Source of the DNA: Ornithinicoccus hortensis
GTDB lineage: Bacteria > Actinomycetota > Actinomycetes > Actinomycetales > Dermatophilaceae
Direction of reading: 5' to 3'
NCBI RefSeq assembly: GCF_006716185.1
Contig: NZ_VFOP01000001.1
Span: forward strand, 3,596,001 to 3,660,000
DNA: 64,000 bases
Shown: positions 56,154 through 64,000 of the stretch, piece after piece
Position numbering within the stretch: position 1 is the stretch's first letter
Layout of the letters: each line of letters starts with the position of its first letter
Notes under the pieces: generated by a model
Seen by the model: the letters and a program-made list of their open reading frames with translations, nothing else
Databases searched by the model: none
Told to the model about the DNA's origin: nothing
Program-made: the position numbers and the translations under genes

Positions 56154-57184
56154 TACTTATTGAAGCGCAGTGCGTCAGGAGCATCCAGCAGCTGCCCGAT
56201 GGCGTGCCTGCCCTCCCGGCCGTCCTCACCGGGCTGGACCGCCGCGAGGGTGCGCAGCGCAGCCACGATTGCCCAGGCCCGTCCGCGCAGCCACCAGCCG
56301 TCGTCCGCGCCGGTGAGCCGGCTGTAGCCGACCACGAACTCGACGCGTCCCTGGAGCTCGAAGCACAGCCAGCCGGCCGCCAGGTCCGCTGCCGGGTCAC
56401 CCGGGCCGGGACCGTCCGGGCCCGGCCCCTCGAAGCCGGTGATCCCCACGAGGCGACCACGGTCCACCAGCAGGCGTGCGGGGTCCAACCGGCCGTGCAC
56501 CCAGGGCGCCCACGCGGTCGTCGACGGGGCCGCCCCGAGCAGTTGCTCCCACAGCCGGAGCACCTGCTGTGCCCGGTCCTGGCCATCCAGCGCCTCGACC
56601 ACCCCGGCGTCGGTCAGCCACCCTCGGACGGCGGCGTCGTGGTCGGCGAGCAGGCCACCCTCGGCCACCTCACCGCTCGCCTCCTGCCCCGGCGCACCCG
56701 CGTGCAGGTCGGCGGCCGCGAAGCGGGCCAGCCGGGGCGCCCACCAGGCCCTCGCCCGCACCGCCTGCCCCGTGGCGGGCCGTCCCGGGACCCACCGGTG
56801 GACCGTCCACCCCCACGGGAAGTAGTCCGTCGGGTCCCCGGGCCGGACCGGGTACGGCACCGCGATGCCCGCCCCCGGCCGCACACCCTTCCCGCTCCCG
56901 GTGCGGGTGCCGGCATCGGCGCCCGTACGCGCGGCGATGTCGCGCAGCGCCCGGGTCTGCCGCTCGAGCCGGGCGGCTCCGGCGGCGGTCCGTGGCAGGC
57001 GCACCGCGAAGTGCTGCCCCACGCGGACCAGCGCGACGCCGTGCTCGGACCGGCCGGTCCCGTCACGGACGGTGTGCAGCGGGCGGTCGGCCAGGTCCGG
57101 GTGCTGGTCCAGCAGGAGTCGGCGCACCAGGTCGGGGTCCACCGGCCCGGCCGGGTCACCCACCTGGCTCACGGTCGGGGGCAC
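56150..57184 (-). CDS. Aminoglycoside phosphotransferase-like protein with altered catalytic residues
   Basis: A 344-residue protein of the APH/choline kinase fold: N-lobe VRDGTGRSEHGVALVRVGQHFAVRLPR, C-lobe TVHRWVPGRPATGQAV and WVHGRLDPARLLVDRGRLVGITGFEGPG. In active APH enzymes the last segment reads HGDLHxxNLLVD...VIDFG. Here the catalytic Asp is Arg, the metal-binding Asn is Arg and the DFG-like Asp is Gly. It is therefore probably inactive as a kinase, or uses another chemistry. GTG 57184 lies four bases past the ABC transporter stop, so it is co-transcribed with the exporter. Confidence 0.75.
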   Translation of the reverse strand: MPPTVSQVGDPAGPVDPDLVRRLLLDQHPDLADRPLHTVRDGTGRSEHGVALVRVGQHFAVRLPRTAAGAARLERQTRALRDIAARTGADAGTRTGSGKGVRPGAGIAVPYPVRPGDPTDYFPWGWTVHRWVPGRPATGQAVRARAWWAPRLARFAAADLHAGAPGQEASGEVAEGGLLADHDAAVRGWLTDAGVVEALDGQDRAQQVLRLWEQLLGAAPSTTAWAPWVHGRLDPARLLVDRGRLVGITGFEGPGPDGPGPGDPAADLAAGWLCFELQGRVEFVVGYSRLTGADDGWWLRGRAWAIVAALRTLAAVQPGEDGREGRHAIGQLLDAPDALRFNKY

Positions 57185-57188
57185 GGCG

Positions 57189-59198
57189 TCAGGTCGCAGG
57201 TGCCTGCTCCTCCTCGTCGACGTCCACGGCCGAGCCGGCGAACTGCGACTGGTAGAGCGCGGCATACGCCCCGTCGGCCGCGAGCAACTGCTCGTGCGTC
57301 CCCTGCTCCACGATGCCCCCGTCCTGCATCACCAGGATCAGGTCCGCGTCGCGGATCGTGGAGAGCCGGTGCGCGATGACGAAGCTGGTCCGGTCGCTGC
57401 GCAACGCGTTCATGGCGTGCTGGAGCAGCAATTCGGTGCGGGTGTCGACCGAGGAGGTCGCCTCGTCCAGGATCAGGAGCGCCGGATCGGACAGGAAGGC
57501 CCGGGCGATGGTGATCAGCTGCTTCTCCCCGGCGCTGATGTTGCCGCCCTCGGAGTCGAGCACCGTGTCGTAGCCGTCCGGCAGCGAGTGCACGAAGCGG
57601 TCGACGTAGGTCGCCTCGGCCGCCTGCAGGATCTCGGCCTCGGTGGCGTCAGGGCGGCCGTAGGCGATGTTCTCCCGGATGGTGCCCTGGAACAGCCAGG
57701 TGTCCTGCAGCACCATCCCGATCCGGGAGCGCAGGCCCTGCCGGGTCAGGTCGGTGATGTCGACCCCGTCCAGCGTGATCCGCCCCGAGTCCAACTCGTA
57801 GAACCGCATCAGCAGGTTCACCAGGGTGGTCTTGCCGGCGCCCGTCGGACCGACGATCGCGACCGTCTGTCCGGGACGCACCTGCAGGTCCAGGTCGTGG
57901 ATCAGGGGGCGCTCGGGGTCGTAGGCGAACGCCACGTCCTCGAAGGCGACCTCACCCCGGGGCGCCAGCAGGCTCACCGGGCTCCCGCTCTCCGGCAACT
58001 GCTCCTCGGCGTCCAGCAGCTCGAAGACCCGCTCGGCCGAGGCGACCCCGGACTGCATCAGGTTGGCCATCGAGGCGACCTGGGTCAGCGGCTGGGTGAA
58101 CTGCCGGGAGTACTGGATGAAGGCCTGGACGTCACCCAGGCTCATCGTGCCCGAAGCGACCCGCAGCCCACCCAGGACGGCGATCACCACGTAGTTGAGG
58201 TTCCCGACGAACATCATCGTCGGCATGATGATGCCGCTGACGAACTGCGCACCGAAGCCCGCTGCATACAGGTCGTTGTTCGCCGTGTCGAAGGCCCGGC
58301 GGCTCTCGGCCTGGCGGCCGAAGACCTTGATCAGCTCGTGCCCGGTGAAGGACTCCTCGACGATGCTGTTGACCTCACCGGTGTGCCGCCACTGCTTGAT
58401 GAAGTAGGCCTGCGCCCGCTTGCCGATGACGGCGGTGAGCACCATCGAGATCGGGATGGTCACCAGCGCCACCAGCGCCAGGGTCGGCGAGATGACGAAC
58501 ATCATGGTGATCATCGCGACCACCGTCAGCAGCGAGGTCAGCAACTGGCTCAGCGTCTGCTGCAGGCTCTGCGACACGTTGTCGATGTCGTTGGTCACCC
58601 GGCTGAGGAGCTCACCGCGCGGCTGCCGGTCGAAGTAGGGCAGCGGCAGCCGGTTCAGCTTGTCCTCGACGTCGCGCCGGAGGTTGTAGATGGTCCGGTT
58701 CACCACGACCACCAGCACCCGGGCCTGCACCCAGGACAGCAGCGCCGCGATCAGGTAGATCCCGAGGACGAGCAGGAGCACCTCGGCGACCGCGCCGAAG
58801 TCGATTCCCTCGCCGGGCACCAGGTAGGCCATCGCGGCCACCATGTCGGCCATCGTGTCCTCGCCCGCGGCCCGCAGCCCCTCGACGGCCTGCTCCTGGG
58901 TCACCCCGGCCGGCATCTGCCCGCCGATCCACCCGGCGAAGATCAGGTCGGTCGCCTTGGCCAGGATGTAGGGCCCGACGGCGTTGAGCACCACGCTGAT
59001 CGCCGCGAGGGTCACCACGACGATCAGTAGGGCCCGGTCCGGGCGCAACAGCCCGAGCAGCCGCTTGGCGCTCGCGCCGAAGTTGGTCGGCTTCTCGACG
59101 GGGGCCGCCAGACCCCCACCGGGCCCGTGCGCGCTCCGCGGCGGTCCGCGCCGCTCCTGCGCCGCGCGCTCCTCGGCGGACTTGATGCCCTCGCTCAT
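57189..59198 (-). CDS. ABC exporter half-transporter, canonical ATP site subunit
   Basis: A 669-residue fused permease/ATPase of the MsbA/TmrAB type: N-terminal Lys/Arg/Pro-rich cytoplasmic leader, six transmembrane helices (about 60-370), then the nucleotide-binding domain with Walker A VGPTGAGKTTLVNLL, signature ISAGEKQLITIARAFL and Walker B ILDEATSSVD with the catalytic Glu and switch His (VIAHRLSTIR). It overlaps its partner by four bases. Substrate unknown; such pairs export lipids, peptides or drugs. Confidence 0.93.
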   Translation of the reverse strand: MSEGIKSAEERAAQERRGPPRSAHGPGGGLAAPVEKPTNFGASAKRLLGLLRPDRALLIVVVTLAAISVVLNAVGPYILAKATDLIFAGWIGGQMPAGVTQEQAVEGLRAAGEDTMADMVAAMAYLVPGEGIDFGAVAEVLLLVLGIYLIAALLSWVQARVLVVVVNRTIYNLRRDVEDKLNRLPLPYFDRQPRGELLSRVTNDIDNVSQSLQQTLSQLLTSLLTVVAMITMMFVISPTLALVALVTIPISMVLTAVIGKRAQAYFIKQWRHTGEVNSIVEESFTGHELIKVFGRQAESRRAFDTANNDLYAAGFGAQFVSGIIMPTMMFVGNLNYVVIAVLGGLRVASGTMSLGDVQAFIQYSRQFTQPLTQVASMANLMQSGVASAERVFELLDAEEQLPESGSPVSLLAPRGEVAFEDVAFAYDPERPLIHDLDLQVRPGQTVAIVGPTGAGKTTLVNLLMRFYELDSGRITLDGVDITDLTRQGLRSRIGMVLQDTWLFQGTIRENIAYGRPDATEAEILQAAEATYVDRFVHSLPDGYDTVLDSEGGNISAGEKQLITIARAFLSDPALLILDEATSSVDTRTELLLQHAMNALRSDRTSFVIAHRLSTIRDADLILVMQDGGIVEQGTHEQLLAADGAYAALYQSQFAGSAVDVDEEEQAPAT

Positions 59199-60928
59199 CC
59201 GGCCACCTCCGCCACGGCCTGGGACTGCACGATCTCCTGGTATGTCGTGCAGTCGCCGAGGAGGTCCTCGTGCGTCCCGATCCCGACCACCCGGCCGTCC
59301 TCGAGGACCACGATCTGGTCGGCACCGATGATCGTGGAGACCCGCTGGGCCACCACGATCACGGTCGCGTCGGCGGTCTCCGGCTCCAGCGCCGCCCGGA
59401 GCCTGGCGTCGGTCGTGAGGTCCAGGGCAGAGAACGAGTCGTCGAACAGGTACACCGCCGGGCGGCGCACCAGCGCCCGGGCGATCGCCAGCCGTTGCCG
59501 CTGACCACCCGAGACGTTGCCGCCGCCCTGCGCGATCGGGGAATCCAAGCCTTCCGGCATCTGCGCGACGAAGTCGGCCGCCTGGGCGATCCGGAGGGCG
59601 TCCCAGAGCTGCTCCTGCGTCGCGTCCTGGTCGCCGTAGCGCAGGTTCTCGGCCACGGTGCCGGTGAACAGATAGGGCTTCTGCGGCACCAGTCCCATCC
59701 GCGACCAGACCTCCTCGAGCCCGGCCGAGCGGACGTCGACCCCGCCGACCAGGACCGCCCCCTGGGTCACGTCATACAGCCTCGGGATCAGCGAGAGCAG
59801 CGTCGACTTGCCGGACCCGGTCGAGCCGATGACGGCCGTGGTCTGCCCCGGCCGCGCGGTGAACGACACGTCCTGCAGCACCGGCACGTCGGCGCCGGGG
59901 TAGGTGAAGGTGACGTCGCGGAACTCCACGGACGCCCGGCCCGGCGGGATCTGCTCGGGACTCTCCGGTGGGAGCACCGAGGTGCTGGTGTCCAGCACCT
60001 CCACGATGCGCCCCGCGCTGACGGCCGCGCGCGGGATCATGGTCGCCATGAAGGTGGCCATCATCACCGACATCAGCACGAAGATCAGGTAGGACATGAA
60101 GGCGGTGAGCGCCCCGATCTGCATCTCGCCGTCCTCGATCCGGTGCGCACCGAACCACAGCACCGCCACGGTCGAGGCGTTGAAGATCACCATGACCAGG
60201 GGGAACACCATGGCCATCAGCTTGCCGACGGCGAGCGCGGTGCCGGTGTACTGGGTGTTCGCCTCGGCGAAGCGGGCCCGTTCGTGGTCCTCCCGGACGA
60301 ACGCCCGGACCACCCGGATGCCGGTGATCTGCTCCCGCAGGATCCGGTTCACCCAGTCGATCGACTCCTGCATCACGGTGAACTGCGGCACCATCCGCCG
60401 GATGATGAGGCCGACCACGAGCGCCAGGAGCGGGACCGCCACGGCCATCAGCCAGGACAGCCCGACGTCCTCGCGCAGCGCCATGACGATGCCGCCGACC
60501 ATCATGATCGGCACGGTCACCATCAGGGTCAGGCCCATGAAGAGCACCGTCTGCACCTGGGTGATGTCGTTGGTCGACCGGGAGATCAACGTCGGCGGGC
60601 CGAACCGGCCGACCTCCTGGGCGCTGAATGAGGCGACCCGGTCGAAGATGCGTGCCCGCACGTCCCGGCCCACCGAGGCCGCGGTGCGGGACCCGAGGAA
60701 GGTCGCGGCGATCGTCACCGAGATCTGCAGCAGTGAGACCCCGAGCATGATCGCCCCGAGCTCGAGGATGGGCCGGGTCTGCCCCAGCGCCACCCCCTCG
60801 TCGATGATCCGACCGTTGAGGCTGGGCAGGAACAACGAGGCGATGGTGCTGGCCAGTTGCAGGACGAGCAGCACGACGATGAAGGCGGTGTAGGGGCGCA
60901 GGTGCTCGCGCAGGAGTCGGACGAGCAT
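59195..60928 (-). CDS. ABC exporter half-transporter, degenerate ATP site subunit
   Basis: A 577-residue partner of the preceding gene: six transmembrane helices, Walker A IGSTGSGKSTLLSLI, canonical signature NVSGGQRQRLAIARAL. The Walker B reads YLFDDSFSALD, with Asp in place of the catalytic Glu, and the switch His is Gln (VVAQRVSTII). That asymmetry defines heterodimeric exporters in which one ATP site is dead. The pair matches the Rv1272c/Rv1273c arrangement of mycobacteria in layout. First gene of a transcript that includes the partner and the phosphotransferase-like gene. Confidence 0.93.
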   Translation of the reverse strand: MLVRLLREHLRPYTAFIVVLLVLQLASTIASLFLPSLNGRIIDEGVALGQTRPILELGAIMLGVSLLQISVTIAATFLGSRTAASVGRDVRARIFDRVASFSAQEVGRFGPPTLISRSTNDITQVQTVLFMGLTLMVTVPIMMVGGIVMALREDVGLSWLMAVAVPLLALVVGLIIRRMVPQFTVMQESIDWVNRILREQITGIRVVRAFVREDHERARFAEANTQYTGTALAVGKLMAMVFPLVMVIFNASTVAVLWFGAHRIEDGEMQIGALTAFMSYLIFVLMSVMMATFMATMIPRAAVSAGRIVEVLDTSTSVLPPESPEQIPPGRASVEFRDVTFTYPGADVPVLQDVSFTARPGQTTAVIGSTGSGKSTLLSLIPRLYDVTQGAVLVGGVDVRSAGLEEVWSRMGLVPQKPYLFTGTVAENLRYGDQDATQEQLWDALRIAQAADFVAQMPEGLDSPIAQGGGNVSGGQRQRLAIARALVRRPAVYLFDDSFSALDLTTDARLRAALEPETADATVIVVAQRVSTIIGADQIVVLEDGRVVGIGTHEDLLGDCTTYQEIVQSQAVAEVAG

Positions 60929-61090
60929 CAGCTCACCGGCCGATCAGCGGGACCGCCCCGCGCGGGGACGTGTTGGATCACCCGCAGAGACTACGTCGCG
61001 GGCCCCGCCCCCACCACCGACTTTCGGCTCATTTCGCACTGGGCGTATGCCGTGCCCCGCGGAGGGCGATCACGCCCACCGGCCAGGGCC

Positions 61091-62278
61091 CTACCCGTAC
61101 ATGAACGGCAGGTCCCGCGCGGTAAACATGGCCAGGAGCAGGTTCGGCGGCCGGTCGGCCGGCACGTCGAGGGTCACCACGGCGACCGTGTCGTCGACCG
61201 CCACCTCCCGGACCTTCGCGTAGTCGCTGATCGGCACGCCGCCCTGGACCGAGCGACCCTCGGCATACAACTTCTCCAGCACGGGTGCCGCCTCGTCGGC
61301 GGCTGCCTCGGTCGCGAAGTGGTAGGCGACCGTCACCACCGTCTCGCCGTCCTCCACCGCGAACCCCAGACCGACCACGTCGAACGGCGCATCGACCAAC
61401 TGGTCGGTCAGCCCGGTGATCTGGGCCTCGGCCTCTTCGGTGCCGCCCTCGCCCAGCAGGGTCGCCGGGGAGAACGGCACACCCGGGCCGAGGTGGGCCC
61501 CGACCACCCCGGCGTCGTCCAGCGTGCCGGCGACCGCGGCATACGACTCGTGGTCCGCCAGCGTCGGCCCACCTCCCGCGTTCCACTGCTGGACGGATGC
61601 GGTGCTGAGCGAGGCCACCAGGGTCGACCCCTCCTGGGCCATCCGGAGCGGCTGGCCCAGCGGGCGCGATGGGGTGCGCGTCTCCAGGTAGCTGCTGAGG
61701 TCCTCCCCCTCACCCGCGGTCGAGACGCCGTCGGCCGCTTCCGGGAGCCCGGCCAGCGTCTTCTCGTCGAAGTCCCCCACGACGACGGTGAACCGGTGGG
61801 GCGCCGCGTCGACCTCGGCATACGCATCGACGTTCCGGACCGACCAGCCCAGGTCCTCGGCCACCTCGGACGGGCGGCTGAGGCCCTGGTCGAGGAGCGC
61901 GGCCAGCGGGATGAACACCCGACCCGTCCCGCCCTCCTCCTGCGGCGCGCCGATCAGGCCACCGATCCACGCCACGAGTTCCTCGTCGTCGGCGCCGTCG
62001 GGTCGGGTCAGCCCGGCCAGCTCGGAGGCACCGACGAGGTCACCGGTGCTGACGGTGAGTGTCCCGTCGGAGGAGATGTCAGGTAGCTCCGCGAGCGCCC
62101 CGAGGACGGAGTAGTCCTCCCCTGCCGCCAGCCCGGTCGTCCGCGACTCCTCGGCTGTCCCGGTCTCCTCGGTTGTCCCGTTCGCCGACTCCGTGGACGA
62201 ACCTCCGTCCCCACACGCCACGAGGGTCAGGGCCAGCGCGAGCACGGTAGCCGCGGTGAGTGATCGGTGAAGCCCCAT
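61091..62278 (-). CDS. Putative lipoprotein of unknown function
   Basis: A 395-residue exported protein. ATG 62278 gives a clean lipoprotein signal (LHRSLTAATVLALALTLVAC) with lipobox Cys at about residue 23, then a Ser/Thr/Glu linker. The mature part is acidic and rich in Ala, Gly, Leu; the alternation FTVVVGDFDEKTLAGLPEAA and VVGLGFAVEDGETVVTVAY suggests a repeated alpha/beta fold. No catalytic motif. It stands between the methyltransferase gene and the ABC exporter in the same direction but with gaps on both sides. Family not recognised. Confidence 0.7.
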   Translation of the reverse strand: MGLHRSLTAATVLALALTLVACGDGGSSTESANGTTEETGTAEESRTTGLAAGEDYSVLGALAELPDISSDGTLTVSTGDLVGASELAGLTRPDGADDEELVAWIGGLIGAPQEEGGTGRVFIPLAALLDQGLSRPSEVAEDLGWSVRNVDAYAEVDAAPHRFTVVVGDFDEKTLAGLPEAADGVSTAGEGEDLSSYLETRTPSRPLGQPLRMAQEGSTLVASLSTASVQQWNAGGGPTLADHESYAAVAGTLDDAGVVGAHLGPGVPFSPATLLGEGGTEEAEAQITGLTDQLVDAPFDVVGLGFAVEDGETVVTVAYHFATEAAADEAAPVLEKLYAEGRSVQGGVPISDYAKVREVAVDDTVAVVTLDVPADRPPNLLLAMFTARDLPFMYG

Positions 62279-62310
62279 GGCAGTGAAACTCCCAGTCGTG
62301 TGGTGATCGG

Positions 62311-63951
62311 TCATCGTTGGATGTGCCGCTGTGACGCGGTCCGACCTGAGTCCGTTCCCGCGCCCTGCCACAGCATCCCAGCCGTGACCAGCTCGGTGAC
62401 CAGGTCCACGCCCTGTCGCAGCACCGCGTCGGGATCGGCATCGAGCAGGCCGGCGATCGCCTGCAGCGCCTGACGGGCGGTGAGTTCACCGTCACAGACC
62501 CCGACCAGCGCCGCCCCCAGGGTGTCGAGCCGCACGGTGCGCCGCAGCCCTCCACCCTGCCGCAGCTGGATGACCGCGGGGTCGGGGGCTCCGGGCCGCC
62601 CGACGCGTTCCTCCGTGACGTCGTCGGCGACCTCCCAGGCGATGTCGAGCAGTTCGTCCGGCGACCGCTCGGCCAGCCAGTTCCGGGCCCACACGCCGGA
62701 CAGGACGCTCGGCCCCATCGGCGTCGCGACCGGTCCCGGTGACTCGACGAGGTCCCGCCACGGGTCCCGGGGCGTGGCGGGTTTGTGCAGCGTGACCACC
62801 CCGAGTCCGATGGTGGCCACCCCGCGCGCGGCGAAGTCGTCGAGCCAGGCATCGTGCAGCGCCTCGAACTCCGGCGAGCCGGGCAGGTGGCCGCCGTCGC
62901 GCACCCAGGTCTCGGCATACTCCGCAGGGTCCTGTTGGTCCCGCTGGATGACCCAGGCGTCCAGGCCGGTCCCCTCCAGCCATCCGCCGACCCGGTCGCG
63001 CCAGTCCTCCCCCGCACGGCTCTCCCAGTTGCCCAGGAAGTGCGCGATCCCGCCCGGGGTGAGGTAGTCACCCACCGAGCGCACCAGGCCGGCCACGATG
63101 CCGTCGCCCCGCGCCCCGCCGTCCCGGTAAGTGTATTGCGGCACGCCCTCGGCCCGTGGCGTGATCACGAAGGGCGGGTTGGACACGATCAGGTCGAACT
63201 GTTCGCCGACCACCGGCTCGAACAGGGAGCCTGCGCGCAGGTCGAGGTCCATCCCGTTGAGGGCCGCGTTGAACGCGGCATAGGCCAGGGCCCGGTCCGA
63301 GATGTCGGTCGCCGTCACGGACCCCACATGGGTCGACAGGTGCAGGGCCTGCACGCCACACCCGGTACCCAGGTCCAGCGCACGTTCGACCTGGGGCCTC
63401 GGTGTCCAGCTCGACAGGGTCGTCGATGCGCCACCGACACCCAGGACGTGGTCGACCGGCAGCGGCCCGTGTGTCACGGTCTCCCCGTGGTCGGACGCCA
63501 CCCACCAGGTATGCGTCTCGTCACCGTAGGGGCGCAGGTCGCACCCGGCCGATCCGTCGGCGCCGAGCAAGCCCATGGCCCGCAGGCCCGCCGCCCCCGT
63601 CCTCGGCAACGCCGCGTCCAGGGTGTCGTCGTCCACCGGTCGGCCGAGGGCCCAGAGCCGGATGAGTGGTGCGCACCCCTCCCCGGACGCCGTGGCCCGC
63701 ATGGCCGGACCGGTGTGACCACGGTGCAACGCGGCAGCGGCGACCGGGCCCAGGATCTCCTCGACCCCCTCCACGGTGTAGCCAGCGTCGCTCAGGTCCG
63801 CCCGGAGCCCAGCCACCTGGTCGGCGCCGGCACGGGGCGGGTCAGCGGACGGCCGGTCAGCGGACCGCGGCTCGGCGGACGGCCGGTCAGCGGACGGCGG
63901 GTCGGCGGACGGTGCTGGGTGAGGAGCGGTCGCGGGGTCCACGCGGCCCAC
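62311..63951 (-). CDS. HemK/PrmC-like SAM-dependent methyltransferase
   Basis: A 546-residue protein. The first 45 residues are a Ser-Ala-Asp-Arg-Pro repeat encoded by 12-21-base DNA repeats. The methyltransferase core (about 175-330) has SAM loop ALDLGTGCGVQALHLS and the N5-glutamine/adenine-type catalytic motif LIVSNPPFVITPR. A C-terminal domain of about 180 residues ends the protein. This large form is typical of an actinobacterial family distinct from true PrmC, which acts on release factors; the substrate is not known. Confidence 0.85.
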   Translation of the reverse strand: MGRVDPATAPHPAPSADPPSADRPSAEPRSADRPSADPPRAGADQVAGLRADLSDAGYTVEGVEEILGPVAAAALHRGHTGPAMRATASGEGCAPLIRLWALGRPVDDDTLDAALPRTGAAGLRAMGLLGADGSAGCDLRPYGDETHTWWVASDHGETVTHGPLPVDHVLGVGGASTTLSSWTPRPQVERALDLGTGCGVQALHLSTHVGSVTATDISDRALAYAAFNAALNGMDLDLRAGSLFEPVVGEQFDLIVSNPPFVITPRAEGVPQYTYRDGGARGDGIVAGLVRSVGDYLTPGGIAHFLGNWESRAGEDWRDRVGGWLEGTGLDAWVIQRDQQDPAEYAETWVRDGGHLPGSPEFEALHDAWLDDFAARGVATIGLGVVTLHKPATPRDPWRDLVESPGPVATPMGPSVLSGVWARNWLAERSPDELLDIAWEVADDVTEERVGRPGAPDPAVIQLRQGGGLRRTVRLDTLGAALVGVCDGELTARQALQAIAGLLDADPDAVLRQGVDLVTELVTAGMLWQGAGTDSGRTASQRHIQR

Positions 63952-63978
63952 CGTAGCCGGACGTGCGGGGCGGTCCGC

Positions 63979-64000
63979 TCAGAACGGCGGGTCCTCGGTG
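63979..64000 (-). CDS. 3' end of a gene, probably single-stranded DNA-binding protein
   Basis: Only the last six codons are visible on the minus strand, T-E-D-P-P-F followed by TGA. A short acidic ending in D-x-P-F is the protein-interaction tip of SSB (actinobacterial forms often end DEPPF-like). With so little sequence this is a suggestion. Confidence 0.35.

Overview
The window is a very GC-rich, gene-dense piece of an actinobacterial chromosome. Gene content and gene order point to the Micrococcales, probably an Intrasporangiaceae/Ornithinimicrobiaceae-type organism. The signs are Lsr2, DisA beside RadA and MutY, a Ku/LigD-type end-joining set, a FemX-like ligase, cell-wall-binding type 2 repeats, and the order ppa-dacB-metalloprotease-tilS-hpt-ftsH-folE-folP-folBK-DUF3180. 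The family-level placement is an inference. Most of the window is conserved core chromosome. The one clearly accessory segment is about 2.2 kb next to a tRNA-Thr gene.

Layout. 1-3.1 kb: radA (3' end), disA and mutY, a DNA-repair and c-di-AMP cluster. 3.1-8.7 kb: a 33-bp tandem repeat, a terminator and a 1772-residue secreted, wall-anchored subtilisin-like protease, with a winged-helix regulator gene upstream of it. 9.7-13.4 kb: FemX-like ligase and ClpC. 13.6-17.2 kb: a lipoprotein, then Ku facing separate ligase and polymerase genes of the LigD type. 17.2-19.4 kb: lsr2, a small membrane protein and lysS. 19.4-21.6 kb: alkylation repair (Ogt and an Ada-AlkA fusion). 21.6-23.8 kb: a MidA-like methyltransferase paired with a solo NuoD. 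24-27.5 kb: a small hypothetical gene and a multi-pass membrane protein with a C-terminal patatin-like domain. 27.5-37.5 kb: the folate/ftsH/hpt/tilS/dacB/ppa block. 37.5-42.7 kb: a second 33-bp repeat array, a CorA-like gene remnant, an NlpC/P60 endopeptidase, a DUF3352-type protein, a GNAT acetyltransferase and a sulfotransferase. 42.8-45.2 kb: tRNA-Thr and an integrated-element scar bounded by 44-bp repeats. 45.2-52.2 kb: a lipoprotein hydrolase, holB, tmk, a PP-loop ATPase-like protein with an Lrp regulator, and a trans-sulfuration enzyme. 52.2-64 kb: topA, an ArsR-SRPBCC pair, a phosphotransferase-like gene, a two-gene ABC exporter, a lipoprotein, a HemK-like methyltransferase and the last codons of a gene ending like SSB.

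Functional themes. Genome maintenance is heavily represented: RadA, DisA, MutY, Ku and ligase/polymerase, Ogt, Ada-AlkA, TopA, HolB, Lsr2. Cell-envelope remodelling is the second theme: FemX, DacB, NlpC/P60, the wall-anchored protease, and perhaps the PP-loop protein if it is MurL-like. Folate and pterin synthesis forms one tightly overlapping operon downstream of ftsH.

Most notable observations: (1) the octamer GTATGCCG/CGGCATAC occurs 31 times by eye on both strands, nearly replacing its C-containing form; (2) a tRNA-Thr attachment-site duplication encloses a decayed element with no integrase; (3) two separate convergent intergenic regions each carry a 33-bp repeat array of the same family and layout; (4) a MurL-like PP-loop protein sits next to an Lrp regulator; (5) the MidA-NuoD pair mirrors the mitochondrial NDUFAF7-NDUFS2 relationship.
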